This document shows positions 10,360 through 22,029 of a stretch of DNA of 64,000 nt, piece after piece. The DNA comes from Heligmosomoides polygyrus polygyrus. Lineage: Eukaryota > Nematoda > Chromadorea > Rhabditida > Heligmosomidae. The position numbers and the translations under genes were made by a program. The notes under the pieces were generated by a model, which was not told where the DNA came from, did no database searches, and worked only from the letters and a program-made list of their open reading frames with translations. The stretch's first letter is position 1; each line of letters begins with the position of its first letter. Location: positions 67,490,643 through 67,554,642 of the forward strand of contig OX377202.1 of assembly GCA_947396885.1 (NCBI GenBank). The letters run 5' to 3'.

Positions 10360-12790
10360 GTTTTTAATTCTGATTATTGTGCGGTAAAAAATAAAGATTT
10401 CCTGTCGGCAGATTTCGAATGGATGAGAGGTGTTGAATTTTATTTTTTATTTTTTTAGGATGTTGTGAAAACGACGGCATTCTACCTGGAGAGACTACAT
10501 CTCGTCCAAAATTGTATTGTATAAAATGTCGAGTGTTACTTACTAATGATGACTTAAGAGCTTTCTTTACGAGATTTTTTGAAGGGCTCTTCAAATCGCT
10601 GAAGGAGTCGCAACCCAAGGATGGACTTCTCGCGGAAAATTTTTTCTACCTTCTGAAGGAAGGTACATCAGAGACTGAAATTGTACCATATAAAATTCTA
10701 AGCCGTGATTATTGTACAGTAAAAAAACATCCTTCTTCGCAGCGATCTTCGATATGATTAGGGCGAACCGCATTCAAAATTTTCGTTTTTCATGAAACAT
10801 TATTTATTTTCTTTCTAAAACAGACTCCCGATGCAGCAAAAATTTTGCCACAGAAAGTTTCCAGCCTTGACCAAAGCATAATAAAAAATCACGGTTTTCT
10901 GAATCGAACAAGTTTGATCGACCTCTGGTCAATACTGCACCGAAGTCATTGGAGCGACAAAATTCGACGTTCACAAAAACGACTATAACTCGGTAAGTTT
11001 TGCAGAATTTTAAAAAGCCAATGGCTTTTAGAAACTAGAAAATAAGCTTTCATACAGTATAAAAACCGGTTTTCAAAAACTAGGTCTTCATACGGGGCGG
11101 AGGCCTTCAATTTTTGTGCGAAAAATTTGAAGTGATTTTATATAAATAACTATATTTTTGGTAAGTTTTTGGAAATTCAACAAAGCCAAGAGCTTCTTGA
11201 AAACTAGATAATACGCGCTTTTTTATAACATATGAATTAGTTTTGAAAAAACGTTCTTCATGCGCGACGAGGGGGTACGATTTTTGGTCGATTTTTGCAG
11301 AAATTCTTGCCAAAAATTCGCACCAAGCGGGACAAACGCTTATGAAAATGATGGTGATGATGATGACTTGTCAAAAATCGCGCCCAACCCACCGCGCATA
11401 AAGATCCCTTTTTTCAAAACTGATTCATATATTATAAGCAATCGCATTTTCTCTAGTTTTCAAAAATTTTTTTGGGTTTTTCGAATTTCTAAAAACTGAC
11501 GAAGTTATAATCGTTTTTCTGAAGTAGTTCCAACGACGTCGGTGCAAGATCGACCATAGAAACTGGGGGCGACTTTACAAAAACGATCATACCTCCGTCG
11601 GTTTTTGAAAATTCAAAAAAGCTAAAAGCTTTCTAAAATCTAAAAGAAGCGCTTTCTTACAATTTATGAAACATTTTTGAAAAAACGGATCTTCATGCGC
11701 GGCGGGGTGGATACGATTTTTTGGCGAGTATTTCTGCAAAATCGACTAAAAATCGCACCCCCTCGACGCGCATGAAGACCCTTTTTTCAAAGCTGATTCA
11801 TATTTTATAAGAAAACGCATTTCCTATAGTTTTCAGAGAGCTCCTGGCTTTTTCAAATTTCTAAAAAGTTAACGAAATATAATTATTTATACAAAATCAC
11901 TTAAATTTTTTTTCGCACAAAAATTGAAGGCCTCCGCCCCGTATGAAGACCTAGTTTTTGAAAGCCGATTTTATATCGTGTGAATGCACTTCTATCTAGT
12001 TTCTAAAAAGCCATTGGCTTTTTTAAAATTTTGCAAAACTTTCCGAGTTATAGTCATTTTTGTGAACGTCGAAATTCGTCGCTTTTATAACGTCGGTGTC
12101 ATATCGAGAGGAGTCGATCAAGTCTATTTGTTTCAAAAACTATTATTTTTACATTGTGCATTGAACAAGACTTGAAACTTTTTGTGGCAAGATTTCAACT
12201 GTGTGGGTCTCTGGTTCAGGTAAAAATTAATTAATTTTTCTTGAAAAACGGAAAAATTTAAATACCATTCGCCCTAACCATATCGGAGATCGCTGCAAAA
12301 AGTTTTTTATTGTGTAATATTCATGACTTAAAATGACTTAAAATACCATGAAACACAATTTCGCTCTCGCGTGTTCTTTCCTTTAGAAGATAGAAAATTT
12401 TCTGCGAGAAGACCATCTTCAGTGATCGATGATATTGGAGAACGCAAATGCTCCACGTAACATACCATATTTCGGAGTTTGTTCCACGTCTCTGAAAATT
12501 TCACAAGGTTTTAAAACTATGTGAAGTGTGGATTCTACGCTTTAAAAAGCAGGTTGTAAAAATACCCGCTTCCATGTGATTAACGGTGTCGAAATTTTTC
12601 GGCAATTGATACAAACTGGAACGTTTGTTCATACAGAAGATTGTTTTAGAAAATTGTTTATTACCGTGTGTAAAACTGTGGCTTAAAATTTCATAGGGTA
12701 CAGCTTCACTTTCTGACGCTGTTTCCTGCAGAAGAGAGAAAATTATTTCCGTGACAAGTTCATCCTCCGGTTGCCATTCCGTCATTGATT
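10360..12790. repeat. Large palindromic (fold-back) repeat with duplicated inner blocks
   Basis: Segments read inward from both sides are reverse complements. cttctcgcggaaaattttt near 10627 matches the reverse of the 12390-12405 region. The gattagggcgaa block at 10757 matches its complement near 12270. The tcttcatacggggcggaggc block near 11087 matches the complement near 11930-11950. Inside, blocks with cttcatgcgcg recur at 11255, 11692 and (complement) 11770. A homologous single arm occurs at 37050-37450. No protein is encoded. It is probably a non-autonomous fold-back DNA element. Confidence 0.75.
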
Positions 12791-12799
12791 TGGGTGGGT

Positions 12800-13560
12800 A
12801 TGTCTTCTGATTTTAAACAATTTAAAAAATCCTAAAATTTTTAAATTATTTTTAATTAAAAATAATTTTTTGAAAAATTAAAAAATGTAACCTTTACAAA
12901 AATTCAAGAGGTATAATTTAAAAAATTAAATCCTCTAGAAAATTTGAAATAAATAAATTTGAAATTTTGAAAATTTAGCTTTAAATTTATAAAACATTTG
13001 AAATTAATTTAGAAACTGCCCTTTCTAAAAAATATTATTAAACTTCGACGCTTTACCTGATTTTGGAGTCTGTAATAATTTGGCAAAGGAAAACAGCAGT
13101 GCTGCGGAATTCTATGTTGCTCTTTTGTTCAAGGCCATGGGGTGCTCTGTTCACGACCGTGTGGTCCTCTACTGATTGTCCCTCCGTATCTCATGAATGA
13201 AGTTTGTCCGTTTTGTGCTTTTTCATCTCCGCGCGGTCTTACATGCACGTGTTGACCCTGCTGCTTCTACCGCAATCTCCAAGGCGGTGGATGGCAAGCA
13301 GGTCATGTGTGCTGACCACAGTCGTTGTTGCAGCGCTATCTCATGGAGTGCGGCCCGTCGAATAATTGCCGGTCAACAAAAAGAAATGTGCCCTTCCGTT
13401 GTATTAGACTCGATAGCACTAAATAAAGAGACATATGCTCCCCCGTTCTATTAGACGATAGCACTATCTACTTTTTTATTTAGAATAAAGGAATTTTTGT
13501 TTTTAAAAAATAAGGAAAATAAAAAAATCGATTTCGGATCCCGGTCCTAGCTTGTCGTTC
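12800..13560. other. AT-rich tract, no gene recognised
   Basis: 12810-13030 is almost pure A/T built from aaaattt-type words. The rest to 13560 has one 85-codon ORF (13197-13454) with no recognised motif. Confidence 0.4.
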
Positions 13561-13564
13561 TCTA

Positions 13565-13840
13565 GGCGTTTAAGCTACATCGGCGTTCTCCGTTTCTCGG
13601 CGTTCTGCGTCTTAGCGCTTACGTCTCTCGGCGTTTAGGCCTTGTTTAGTGTGCACGCGACGCGCGACGCGATGCCACGTGTAGTGGCCGAGTTGATCAT
13701 TCGCGTCGCTCGACCAATTTGGCCACTACGCATGCATCGCGTCACGCGTCGCGTGCACACTAAACAAGACCTTACGCTACATCAGCGTTTTAGGTTTTTC
13801 GGCGTTCTGCGTCTCGGCGTTTACGTCTCTCGGCAGCCTA
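13565..13840. repeat. Direct repeat of about 65 bp flanking a MITE
   Basis: A block with gctacatcggcgtt, tcggcgttctgcgtc and acgtctctcggc is present at about 13572-13637 and again, diverged, at about 13775-13835. The MITE at 13638-13771 sits exactly between the copies. Confidence 0.55.
13638..13771. mobile_element. PIF/Harbinger-type MITE (134 bp)
   Basis: Terminal inverted repeats of about 27 bp begin GGCCTTGTTTAGTGTGCACG on one side, and the complement GTCTTGTTTAGTGTGCACG lies on the other. The element is flanked by TTA at 13635-13637 and 13772-13774. A 3-bp TWA duplication with GG-starting TIRs is typical of PIF/Harbinger (Tourist-like) elements. It has no ORF. Confidence 0.75.
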
Positions 13841-13853
13841 AATAATGACACAA

Positions 13854-13878
13854 ACACAAGGACCTTGTGTCCGTGTGT

Positions 13879-13918
<40 letters not shown>

Positions 13919-13943
13919 ACACACGGACACAAGGTCCTTGTGT
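13854..13943. repeat. Perfect 90-bp palindrome around a TA tract
   Basis: The left arm acacaaggaccttgtgtccg plus tgtgttgtatata is repeated as an exact reverse complement on the right, with (TA)n in the middle (about 13880-13915). It can form a long hairpin or cruciform. Confidence 0.9.
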
Positions 13944-13956
13944 TGTATACATATAT

Positions 13957-14020
13957 AGTAACGCCGTCCTTTATCCTTATCCTTATATATATAAGGATAA
14001 GGATAAAGGACGGCGTTACT
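13957..14020. repeat. Perfect 64-bp palindrome at the SINE terminus
   Basis: agtaacgccgtcctttatcc and following bases are mirrored without a spacer; the centre is between 13988 and 13989. The right half contains the SINE end block ggacggcgttact, so the left half is an inverted copy of the SINE terminus and its (TCCTTA)-like tail. Confidence 0.9.
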
Positions 14021-14155
14021 CATCCCTTCTGGGATGTGCCAGCGCATTCTACTTCTACGGGATGGTTGGCCTAGGCGGGAAATCCGAACCAGGAACCTGG
14101 TATCGTGTGCACGCGACAGTCGCGCCTCCTCCGACTGCGCCACACGCTCCTCTAT
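14007..14155 (-). mobile_element. tRNA-derived SINE, copy 2 (short form)
   Basis: Box A TGGCGCAGTCGG (14131-14142, matching the consensus) and box B GGTTCGGATTTCC (14078-14090) lie on the minus strand. Compared with the copy at 8575-8861 it lacks about 130 bp between two gggatg words, as if a deletion occurred between short direct repeats. A short TA tract follows at 14153. Confidence 0.75.
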
Positions 14156-14159
14156 ATAT

Positions 14160-14688
14160 ATTCAAAGGGAGGTCGTGAAATGTGTGATCTCTTCGCCTGA
14201 ACTATTGACAAAATATTAATGAAAAGGTTTTAATTTATCTCTACTGAATTGGCAAATATTGATATTTTAAGCGCAAAATAATAATTCTATGCCTTGCAAT
14301 GCATAGAAAGAGTCATCCGACTATGTTAAGATACCCACCCATCCGGTTGTAGACATCGGTCGTCGGGTGCCAGCAGGGTGTGGGGGATAATAAGTGTAAA
14401 TTAGCGATCGCTCAGTTGATCGAAATTGGAAGAAAAAAATCTAGAATTCATAGAAATCACTTCGGGACCTTCATATCATGTTAAACGTGATCAGTCCTTA
14501 CCTGATGAATCCTACGGTGTACCTGTTCCCGTATTCAAGACCAAGCTCAGTATGCATCTTTATTAGGAAGGCATACTATAATGGGCGAGCAATTGGGGTA
14601 GAAAGGAAGGGAGGAGAGGGCAGGCAGGCCCTCTCCAGGCTGCTGATGACAGGCGACCTCCCGGCCGGAGCGACGTAGACGTGACTGA
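14160..14688. other. No gene recognised
   Basis: Mixed sequence; only short ORFs without recognisable similarity. Confidence 0.35.
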
Positions 14689-14815
14689 CCAGGAATCTAT
14701 CTTAACGGTAGGTTGGAACGGCCCAAGTGTTGTATATGGGCAGAACCGCCTCTCTCTAGGAAACAAGAAAATGCAAACATCTCGACCCCAATACAACTCT
14801 GCGCAGAGTTAGGGA
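14689..14815. repeat. Fragment of the TTA-TIR element (end of one arm)
   Basis: It matches the first about 135 bp of the arm at 52530-52665, including the terminal ccagga.tctatct, ggtaggt.ggaacgg, gggcagaacc and the inner atacaactctgcgcagagtt. The rest of the element is missing. Confidence 0.7.
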
Positions 14816-15294
14816 GGACAGAATTTGGACCGATAGTAGGGTGCTGCTATCTCTAGTAGGGCGTCGCTATCAATGGCAGGGGCATCGGCATCGAAGGTGC
14901 AGATTGGGTGCAACCCGACATTGGACTTAACTCTAACATTTTATTTAAACTGAGGGCATTTAATACCAGGAGAGGCTCAGTGAAATTAGCCATTCCTAGG
15001 GTTAAACGGAATGTGAGGCTCCATTTTTCGTGAATAGAAGTGGCACTGAGTTCGACAAACTTCTAAGGTTAGACATTGTTATAGGCAAAGACAGCGATTT
15101 CAAAAGGAAACATGACAAGCTAGATTTGTCCCAAGAAGATTCATATCACTGCTATATCTTTCTTACAACCTCTAAAATTTCTGTTCTTATACTCGATTAG
15201 ACGTTATGCGTGTTGGGTTGTGTTGCGTGAAAAGTTTTGTTGTTGTTAAGTGTTTTCACACCGATATCCCGTGTAATAAGTAACAACAACAGTG

Positions 15295-16035
15295 ATAATA
15301 ATATTTTTTGCATGTGATTTGCGAAAAGTGAGTGCGAGCGTTGTCGTGCAGAAGAATGGGACCTCTTCTGATTGCCGGCTGCAGCCCACGCACTTTTCAT
15401 CTCGTCGATTTCGTCACATTGCTGTGATGGTTCGGCCTGCTACAAGAAAGTTGTGGTGAATCGCCGACCATCGCACTGTTACCGTCGTCTTTTTCTGGTG
15501 GAATTTCGGCTTTGGGAGCAATTGGGGGGCACGTCGACATCGTTCCACTGTCCTGGGGCAGGATTCATCAACGACTTATGTAACTTTAACGGAGAATTGT
15601 AAGCGAAAAGCTCAGATAACGCGGCCTATCTATCGCTCACCATATCGCTTGATAAGCCGCCTTGTCTGAGCTTTTCGATTACAATTCTCCGTGAAAGTTA
15701 CGTAAGTCGTTGATGAATCCCGCCCCTCATCGTCTTCGGTTATCGTACAGAGCCCACGTTTCATTACGTGTGACCCTCGATCCAAAAGCGGATCGTTTTG
15801 ATTTCGGAGAAGCAACGAAGAACAGAAGCGCCACATTTTCTGGCGATCACTCAAATCGTGAACACCAACCTTTCGAGCTTTTTCACCTTTCCAAGCCGTT
15901 TGAACCATTTGTGACATCAGTTTGACTTACACCTAGACCTTCCGCAATCTCACTGATTGTTTGTGATGGATTAGCTTCTACGAAGGTAGATCATTGTCCT
16001 AGATTGCTGCAGTCGTGCCCATTCGGGATGCATCT
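15295..16035 (-). pseudogene. mariner-family transposase remnant, split by a MITE
   Basis: Reading the minus strand from about 16010, VEANPSQTISEIAEGLGVSQ is the HTH region, followed by DLSDRQKMWRFCSSLLLRNQ and NDPLLDRG. The catalytic block reads VTRNETWALYDNRRR near 15765-15735, where mariners carry a D in place of this N. After an inserted MITE (15555-15726) the reading resumes with QWNDVD and later GPILLHDNARTHF (15330-15360), which retains the second catalytic Asp. There are frameshifts and stops, and the C-terminus is lost beyond about 15310. It is clearly non-functional. Confidence 0.8.
15555..15726. mobile_element. MITE (172 bp) inserted in the mariner
   Basis: Arms of about 65 bp begin ggggc.ggattcatcaacga on both ends in inverted orientation. 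Flanks read tcct on the left and tcat on the right, so any duplication is short and diverged. Removing it joins YDNRRR to QWNDVD, restoring the order of mariner motifs. The superfamily is not assigned. Confidence 0.75.
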
Positions 16036-16117
16036 TCAATGTTGGCCAGTTTGAATAAAAGATAAAAGTTTCAATAAAATATCCCTCAGAGTTGCTCAAT
16101 ATACCGCCTACCCAGGA

Positions 16118-16425
16118 TCAGGATACTATCTCAACGGTAGGTCGGAACGGCGCAAGTGACCCTGCCTAGACCACCCTTGTAAACGGCATGGGTGGTCTCC
16201 GACCGAATCGTGAAAAACGAATGTCAGATTCGTGATCAGCACAACAAATAACTCCCTAGACAAAGTTTCAGCGGAATTTTTTTTACCGATGTCTTGTTGG
16301 TGGAGTCAGAACTTTTAACTAGTGCCACAAAATATCTATCGTTACATAACTACAGCTTCACACAAAATATGCTCAAAATAAGTGACACACAGAAGTGATG
16401 AACATTTTAGCTAATAGTGTCGCGT
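16118..16425. repeat. Internally deleted copy of the TTA-TIR element
   Basis: A terminal block (ggatactatctcaacggtag) is joined directly to interior sequence found at about 53133-53400, including gaccctgcct, ggtggtctccgaccgaatcg, cagattcgtgatcagcac and agtgccacaaaa. The 52530-53804 copy has about 600 bp between these parts. Confidence 0.7.
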
Positions 16426-16429
16426 CCGT

Positions 16430-17143
16430 GACTTCCTGAAAAAAAAAACTGAAAAATGGAAACTTCTCATTGACTCTAAATCTGGGTGCAGAAAATCTTT
16501 ATTTCTAACGAGTAATACAATCATTATTTGAAACTTGTTATATTAATTTTTACAACTTCGCGGGACGAAGAAAAAACTCCACACCTTCGTAAGCATTCCT
16601 GAATAAAAAACAACTTATTAAGAATTAAAAAGATCACCAAAAAACCTGAAGAATAAGAGAGAATCCTCTGCCAAAACCGGAAGAGCACGACCCCCCCCCC
16701 CCCCTTCCAGACGAGGCCACAGCACGACCCCCCCCCCCCTTCGATTCCCGAACCTCAAGCTTGACCCTGATTAGAAGTCATATTAAAACAAGAAGTATCT
16801 TGAATAGATTCAGTAATAAACGACCAAAAGCGGTTGCACAAAGCCGCCAGAATTTTTCGGACAACCTGATAGATTTGCTGGGATGTTCCACTTATTAGAC
16901 GACTCCAACACGTTTCGCATAGAGCATGAAATGTACTCAAGAATTAAACGTCTGTTCTGAAGAATTGTAGGCACAACAAATTCTTATATTATCTGCGAAA
17001 ATTACCTCTTACAAACTACATGCGATGCACTTGCAGACTTTATGGGAGGTCAGCGGTATAAGTCGAGAGAAGCACAAGGGAAAGTATCCCACCTAGAGGT
17101 GTACCACTGGACATAGATGTTTTTTGAGAAGCTATGCCAAATT
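16430..17143. other. Non-coding, with two C homopolymers
   Basis: Two runs of 12-15 C lie at 16690-16704 and 16728-16739, each preceded by agcacga, so the segment is a small tandem duplication. No gene was recognised. Confidence 0.5.
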
Positions 17144-17159
17144 TTCACCGCAGTGTGTT

Positions 17160-20045
17160 CTTCTTCCTTTACTTTTTCTTCTTCAGCTTCTGTCCCGCTT
17201 CGTAGCGCAGCCCGCAATTCTGGTGTCATGACACCACCTCATCCAATCCAGCGCTAGATTAGGGTGGACACCAGCAACCTTCAAGTCCGCATGTAACGTA
17301 TCAGCCCAGCGCTGCTTCGGACGCCCTCTAGGCTGCTTTCCTACCACCTCGAACTTAAGGCCTATCTTGCGGACGCTGTCTTCTTCTTCGCGCAGAACGT
17401 GGCCGTACCATCGTAAGCGAGCTTCGCGCATCTTGTCCGCTATCTGTGCGACACCAAACTTCTGCCGAATGACATCGTTTCGGATGCGGTCCATGCGCGT
17501 GACTCCAACCGTCCAGCGCAGGATCTTCGTCTCTATGACGCTGAGGCACGTTTCAACCTCCTTGGTCGCAGGCCAACACTCAGCACCGTACATCGCTACC
17601 GGCCGGACGACTGCTCTATAGATCTTCGACTTCACGTGCTCTGGTATCTTCCTATCGCAGAGCACGCCAGTCAACGAGCGCCACTTGAACCAAGCTGCAC
17701 TCACTTCAGTCATCAGATTGCCATCAGATGCTACTGCTGATCTCAAGTACTTAAAAACCGAACTGCATGGGAGCTCGATGCCGTTAACCTTGATGGAGCT
17801 GGACTCATTAACGTCCGTCGTTAGATACTCGGTCTTCTTCACGTTCAATCTGAGTCCAAACCGCGCCAAGCGATCACATCATCTTGCACCTCTCGCTCGA
17901 GTTCACCTTTACGTTCGCAAGCGAGCATTACGTCATCAGCATAGAGCAGTGTCCAGGGGACTGACCTTTGAGGATTTCGTGCAATGGCGTCCATCACGAC
18001 AACAAAAAGGAGTGGGGAAAGCGAAGAACCCTGGTGTACCCTAACAGAGATAGGGAACTCCATCGAGGTTCCAGCTGCAGCTTGAACTCGACTCTTTGGG
18101 CTAGATTGGAGGATTCCCACCCACTCTATGAGCTCTTCAGGAACTCCATGTCGTCGCAGGGCTTACCATATCACTTTACGCGGTACGCGGTCAAAGGCCT
18201 TCTCCAAGTCGAGGAAGGCGAAATGCACTGGTTTCTGCTACAACCTGATTAAAGAACTTCGCCATCCACTCAGCCGGGTACCAAAACTTTGACTTCCACA
18301 GGTCAGCCGCCATGTCGTCGGGCCCAGTCTTTTGCCTGGCTTCATCTTCTTCAGAGCCGCTTCTGCCTCCCCCACGGTAATCTTCTGGACGGGGCCGTTG
18401 GTTGGTATCGTTGAAGATGGCTGGATGAGGAAATTCTGCTGTGGAGATCTCCTCAAAGTAATCGCGCCATCGCTTCAATACCTTCTTGCAGCCCATAAGA
18501 AGACGGCCATTCTCATCCTTGATGCCGAAAAACTTTTAAATGTCCTCGGTCTGCCGATGGCGATTCTTAGCAAGCCGGTACAGATGCCGCTCGCCATCGC
18601 GTGACTCAAGCTTTTCGTTGACATCTCCATAATGAGTGGCTTTTGCAACAGTCGCGGCCTTCTTTGAAGCTTTCCTCGCTTCTTGGTACTTCCGCCAGTC
18701 ATCAGCTGTCTTTTCGCCGAGAACGCGTGATAGAGCGACTTCTTGTCTCAAACCTTTGCCTTCACGTCGTTTGTCCACAACCATGCCTGCTTGTCGACCT
18801 TTCGTCGCCCAGGCTTTGTAATGCGGAGTTCTCTGCAGATTGTGTGTGATGACTGTGCAGCTTGACGTATCGCGTCGGTCGCCATCTTCCAAATTTCGTC
18901 GACAGTTGAGACCGTCGGTAACCGCACGCGGGAAATCACAGCTGCTTCCTTCTCTCTCATTCGCCACCACTTGATTCTCGGTGCACCGCATCGCACGACC
19001 TGCTTCTGCCTCGGAGGGGCGATCTTTAGGGTGCAGATCAGCAGTCGATGCTGTGGGGCGATCGCCTGATACGACACGATCTTCGCATCTGTGACAAGAC
19101 TTCGGTCGCAATCGTTCACAAGCACAAAGTCTATCTGAGACTTAGAGCTCCCACTATAATATGACATGAGGAAGGAGTAGCGTTTTCGGAAAACAGTGTT
19201 CACAATGGTGAGATTATGCGATTCCGCATACTCAAGAACACGCTTACCATCGGCGTTACAAGTCCAGTATCCGAATCCACCATGACACCTGTATCCGTAC
19301 TTCGTAGCACCTACGTGCCCATTAAGGTCGTCAGCGACCATGATGACATCTGTCGACGGTACGTCTGCTGTGTTCTCATCAAGCAGGTTCCATAACTCAT
19401 CCTTGGCTTGATCTGAGCAGCAGGTCTGCGGAGCATACGCAGAGAAGAAGTGATAGAGTTGCTCCTTTGCGGCGACAACGATCTCCATTAACCGATCGTC
19501 ATAGCGTTCAACGCTTACAATCGAGTCACGAAATCGTTGGGAGACGATTATTCCGACACCACTGATGGTCCTGGGACTTCCACATAGAACAGCCTTGAGG
19601 AAACGTCCTATGTCGCTTGACTTGCCGCAGGACCACCTCGTTTCCTGCACCGCACAGAAATCAACTCTTCTACGCTCCAGTGCTTCAACCAACTCGCACG
19701 AGCGGCCCGTCAACGTACCCACATTCAGCGTTGCCACGCGGGTCCTGCTTACGTTACGGGACTTTCGAACTAGCTCAGTTGCCCCCCCCATGCCGTCCTT
19801 GCATCAGGCACCCTCGCATACTTCTCACACTCGCCGGGCTCTGTGAATGCGCGTCGGCTCCTGCGGACGCCGTAGCGCTATCTCGAAACACTTGAGCTGT
19901 CATACACCATGTGATGTGACATGGGTCTTCGTAGGTCGGCCTGTCACAAGGGCCTGTCGCCTGCAATCGAGTGTCCGTGTCTGGCTCGGCTCCTCAAAGC
20001 AGGCAGTTTCCAGTGGCACCACACGGAGGAACGGATATCGCAACC
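17160..20045 (-). mobile_element. RTE-clade retrotransposon, copy 2
   Basis: The element is bounded by ttcaccgcagtgtgtt at 17144-17159 and ttcaccgcaatgtgtt at 20046-20061, a 16-bp TSD with one mismatch. The 5' end on the minus strand starts GGTTGCGATATCCGTTCC, like the other copies. The 3' end has a GAA-rich tail near 17165-17190. Confidence 0.85.
17183..19966 (-). pseudogene. RTE ORF2, broken
   Basis: The endonuclease is in one long frame at 18748-19791 with LNVGTL, VQETRWSC, SAYAPQ, DDLNGHVG (D in place of the usual G) and QIDFVLV. The RT is in pieces: a junction near 18240 lost the segment between the thumb-like KFFNQVVAE and the A motif. GVHQGSSLSPLLF or its frame-shifted equivalent (HQGSSLSPLLF) and LLYADDVML lie near 18030-17925. 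The C-terminal region with GRPKQRW is near 17310. At least four frameshifts or deletions are present. Decay is intermediate between copies 1 and 3. Confidence 0.85.
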
Positions 20046-20061
20046 TTCACCGCAATGTGTT

Positions 20062-20420
20062 GATTATACAAATATAATGCTAGCCATCTCAAATTTGTTC
20101 TGGAAGTACCGAAGCGAGCAAGTTTTTGATTAAAGTTGGACTGAAATGCTCTGATAAATGCTTTAGAAGGATGAAAAGAGATAAAATCAACCGACATTTC
20201 GTCGTTCAGCGCTGTGTGCCAGTTATATAAGGAGTCGCAAACGAGTGGTTTTATAGAAGCTTTTGATGTGAAGCCGTGCTTCTCTTTTGGGTTTATATTT
20301 ATTTGTATATTTTGTACGTGCCATAACGCAGGGTTAAAACAGACAAAAACAGCAAACAAAAGAGAACATGATAAGGAATAGGATAACACAAATAGTGATA
20401 ACTAACATTTATAACTAGAT
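20062..20420. other. No gene recognised
   Basis: AT-rich flank of RTE copy 2; no convincing ORF. Confidence 0.35.
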
Positions 20421-20446
20421 ACATTTATTTATTTATTTATTTATTA
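20421..20446 (-). repeat. (ATTT)n microsatellite, likely a LINE tail
   Basis: Six ATTT units, equivalent to (AAAT)n on the minus strand. Similar tails end the LINEs at 23337 and 30942, so the sequence to the right (20446-20890) may be a CR1-like 3' untranslated fragment; no RT motif was seen there. Confidence 0.5.
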
Positions 20447-20899
20447 CTACATGGATAACCATGCACATGAAAACAACAAATATTACTGTAAACCTAAGTT
20501 AAAGTCATTGTAAACAGGAAAAGACAAAACAAGCCACAAAAATCGACATAGTAAATACGAAAACTACTATTATACCTTTGATACTCTTTGGTATAAATCC
20601 CGTTTTGAGTTATCGATTCGAACACATGGGATGTGGGATATGAACGGTTTATCTGGTGTCTGATTTTGAGCGTGATATACGTACATATGAATGACTGTTC
20701 ACCTACACATTGAACTTATATATTTAACTTTTTTTAGACATTGCAAACATAGATGAGATTCTAACATGGAAATAACGCCAGTTGCAATTTAAAGGTATGG
20801 TACCGAAGCGTAACAGGGATGGCATAGGTACTAACATGAATAATTGAACACTGTAATTACGTAGACGACAAATCTCTTAACAGCAAAATGGTTGAGTAA

Positions 20900-21850
20900 G
20901 GCATCCGAGTCGATGTTGCCAGTTCCGTCATTGTTGATGTCGATGTGGCAGAGCCGTGGGAAGCGGGAGGGGTCTAGGGTCGATGTAGCAATTGAAATCC
21001 TTAGTAGATTTCCATCTCCCAGCTTGCATAACGCGTGTTTGATCGTAGCCCAAGTCCAGGGCGAACGATGCTGATCCTCCCCGGAATGAATGTGAAGTGA
21101 GCTGTAGAAGGCCTTAATGGGAGCTAGTAAGAAGTGAATTAAGCCTATCCCTCAATGTGATGCATGTAAGTGGGATCCCTGTCGATGTTGATTGAAATAG
21201 GAATGTGGGGTGAGACCGCGTATCAATGTAGTTTTAAAGGAGGCTGTCTTTCCGTTCATCTAGTTCGATGGTGATATTTGTACCTACTCCATTTTGGTTC
21301 GTTTTAGACTTGCTTATTGTTGTTGCCCATTTGCCCTGATGTTTACGTACATCGTTCCTTATGCGCAGTTCTCTTGCTTCTCATGTTCTGAGTAACACTT
21401 TAAATTGGAGTAGTAGGATACGCCACTACTGCTGCGTGGCGTATCGCATGGTCTTTCGTGCCAATTCCCTCGATAACTATTTGCCTCAAGGGGGGGGGGT
21501 CGACCTTCGTGTGGTGTTTAACTGAAGAGGATGATCTTCTCTCTGCCTCTAATATGGACTCTTGAATCTATTTGTCCACGTCTGTCTGTGTCCTATGGAA
21601 GTAATTTAGCGCAGCTACTACTAAATTCAAAGTCTTCTGTCTGCCATCTGCTGCGCATAAATTGCGAACTTTGGGAAGAGGGATATTGGGTATTGTAAGG
21701 GATTTCCTCCATACCTCGAATTTTCGAAGTTCCGGCTTGTAGGTCTTGATAGCAGATGGCACTCTGTCTTCTTGGAGCGCTTTTCTTATGATCGCTCCCG
21801 CTTTCAATAGACCAAGTGATGTAGCTTCGTCGCTGGGGTTGAAACCATAT
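20900..21850 (-). pseudogene. Tyrosine recombinase of a DIRS/PAT-type retroelement, decayed
   Basis: From 21840 the minus strand encodes a core-binding-like domain (RKALQEDRVPSAIKTYKPEL, then KTLNLVVAALNYFHRTQ). A catalytic domain follows in other frames: LLQFKVLLRT with EARELRIR (first catalytic Arg, near 21400), SKSKTNQNG (Lys), THS-type LTSHSFRGGSASFA with the H-x-x-R pair (21060-21105), GRWKST, and the presumed nucleophile in NCYIDP (Tyr codon about 20985-20987). Stops and frameshifts break it. Tyrosine recombinases integrate DIRS-type retroelements in place of a DDE integrase. Confidence 0.7.
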
Positions 21851-22029
21851 TGAAATCGTGGAGCTGCTCGAGAGCAGTAAGTGTGTTTTGTAAGTAACCG
21901 TTTCTACTGCGAGAACACTTAAACGGTAACGAATACCCGTATCTGATAGTGGTCGAGACCAACTGTGAGGGCTCGAGAGCCGACTAAAACTCAAAGTTAT
22001 TATGAATACAGCCTACTTTAAACTCTATA

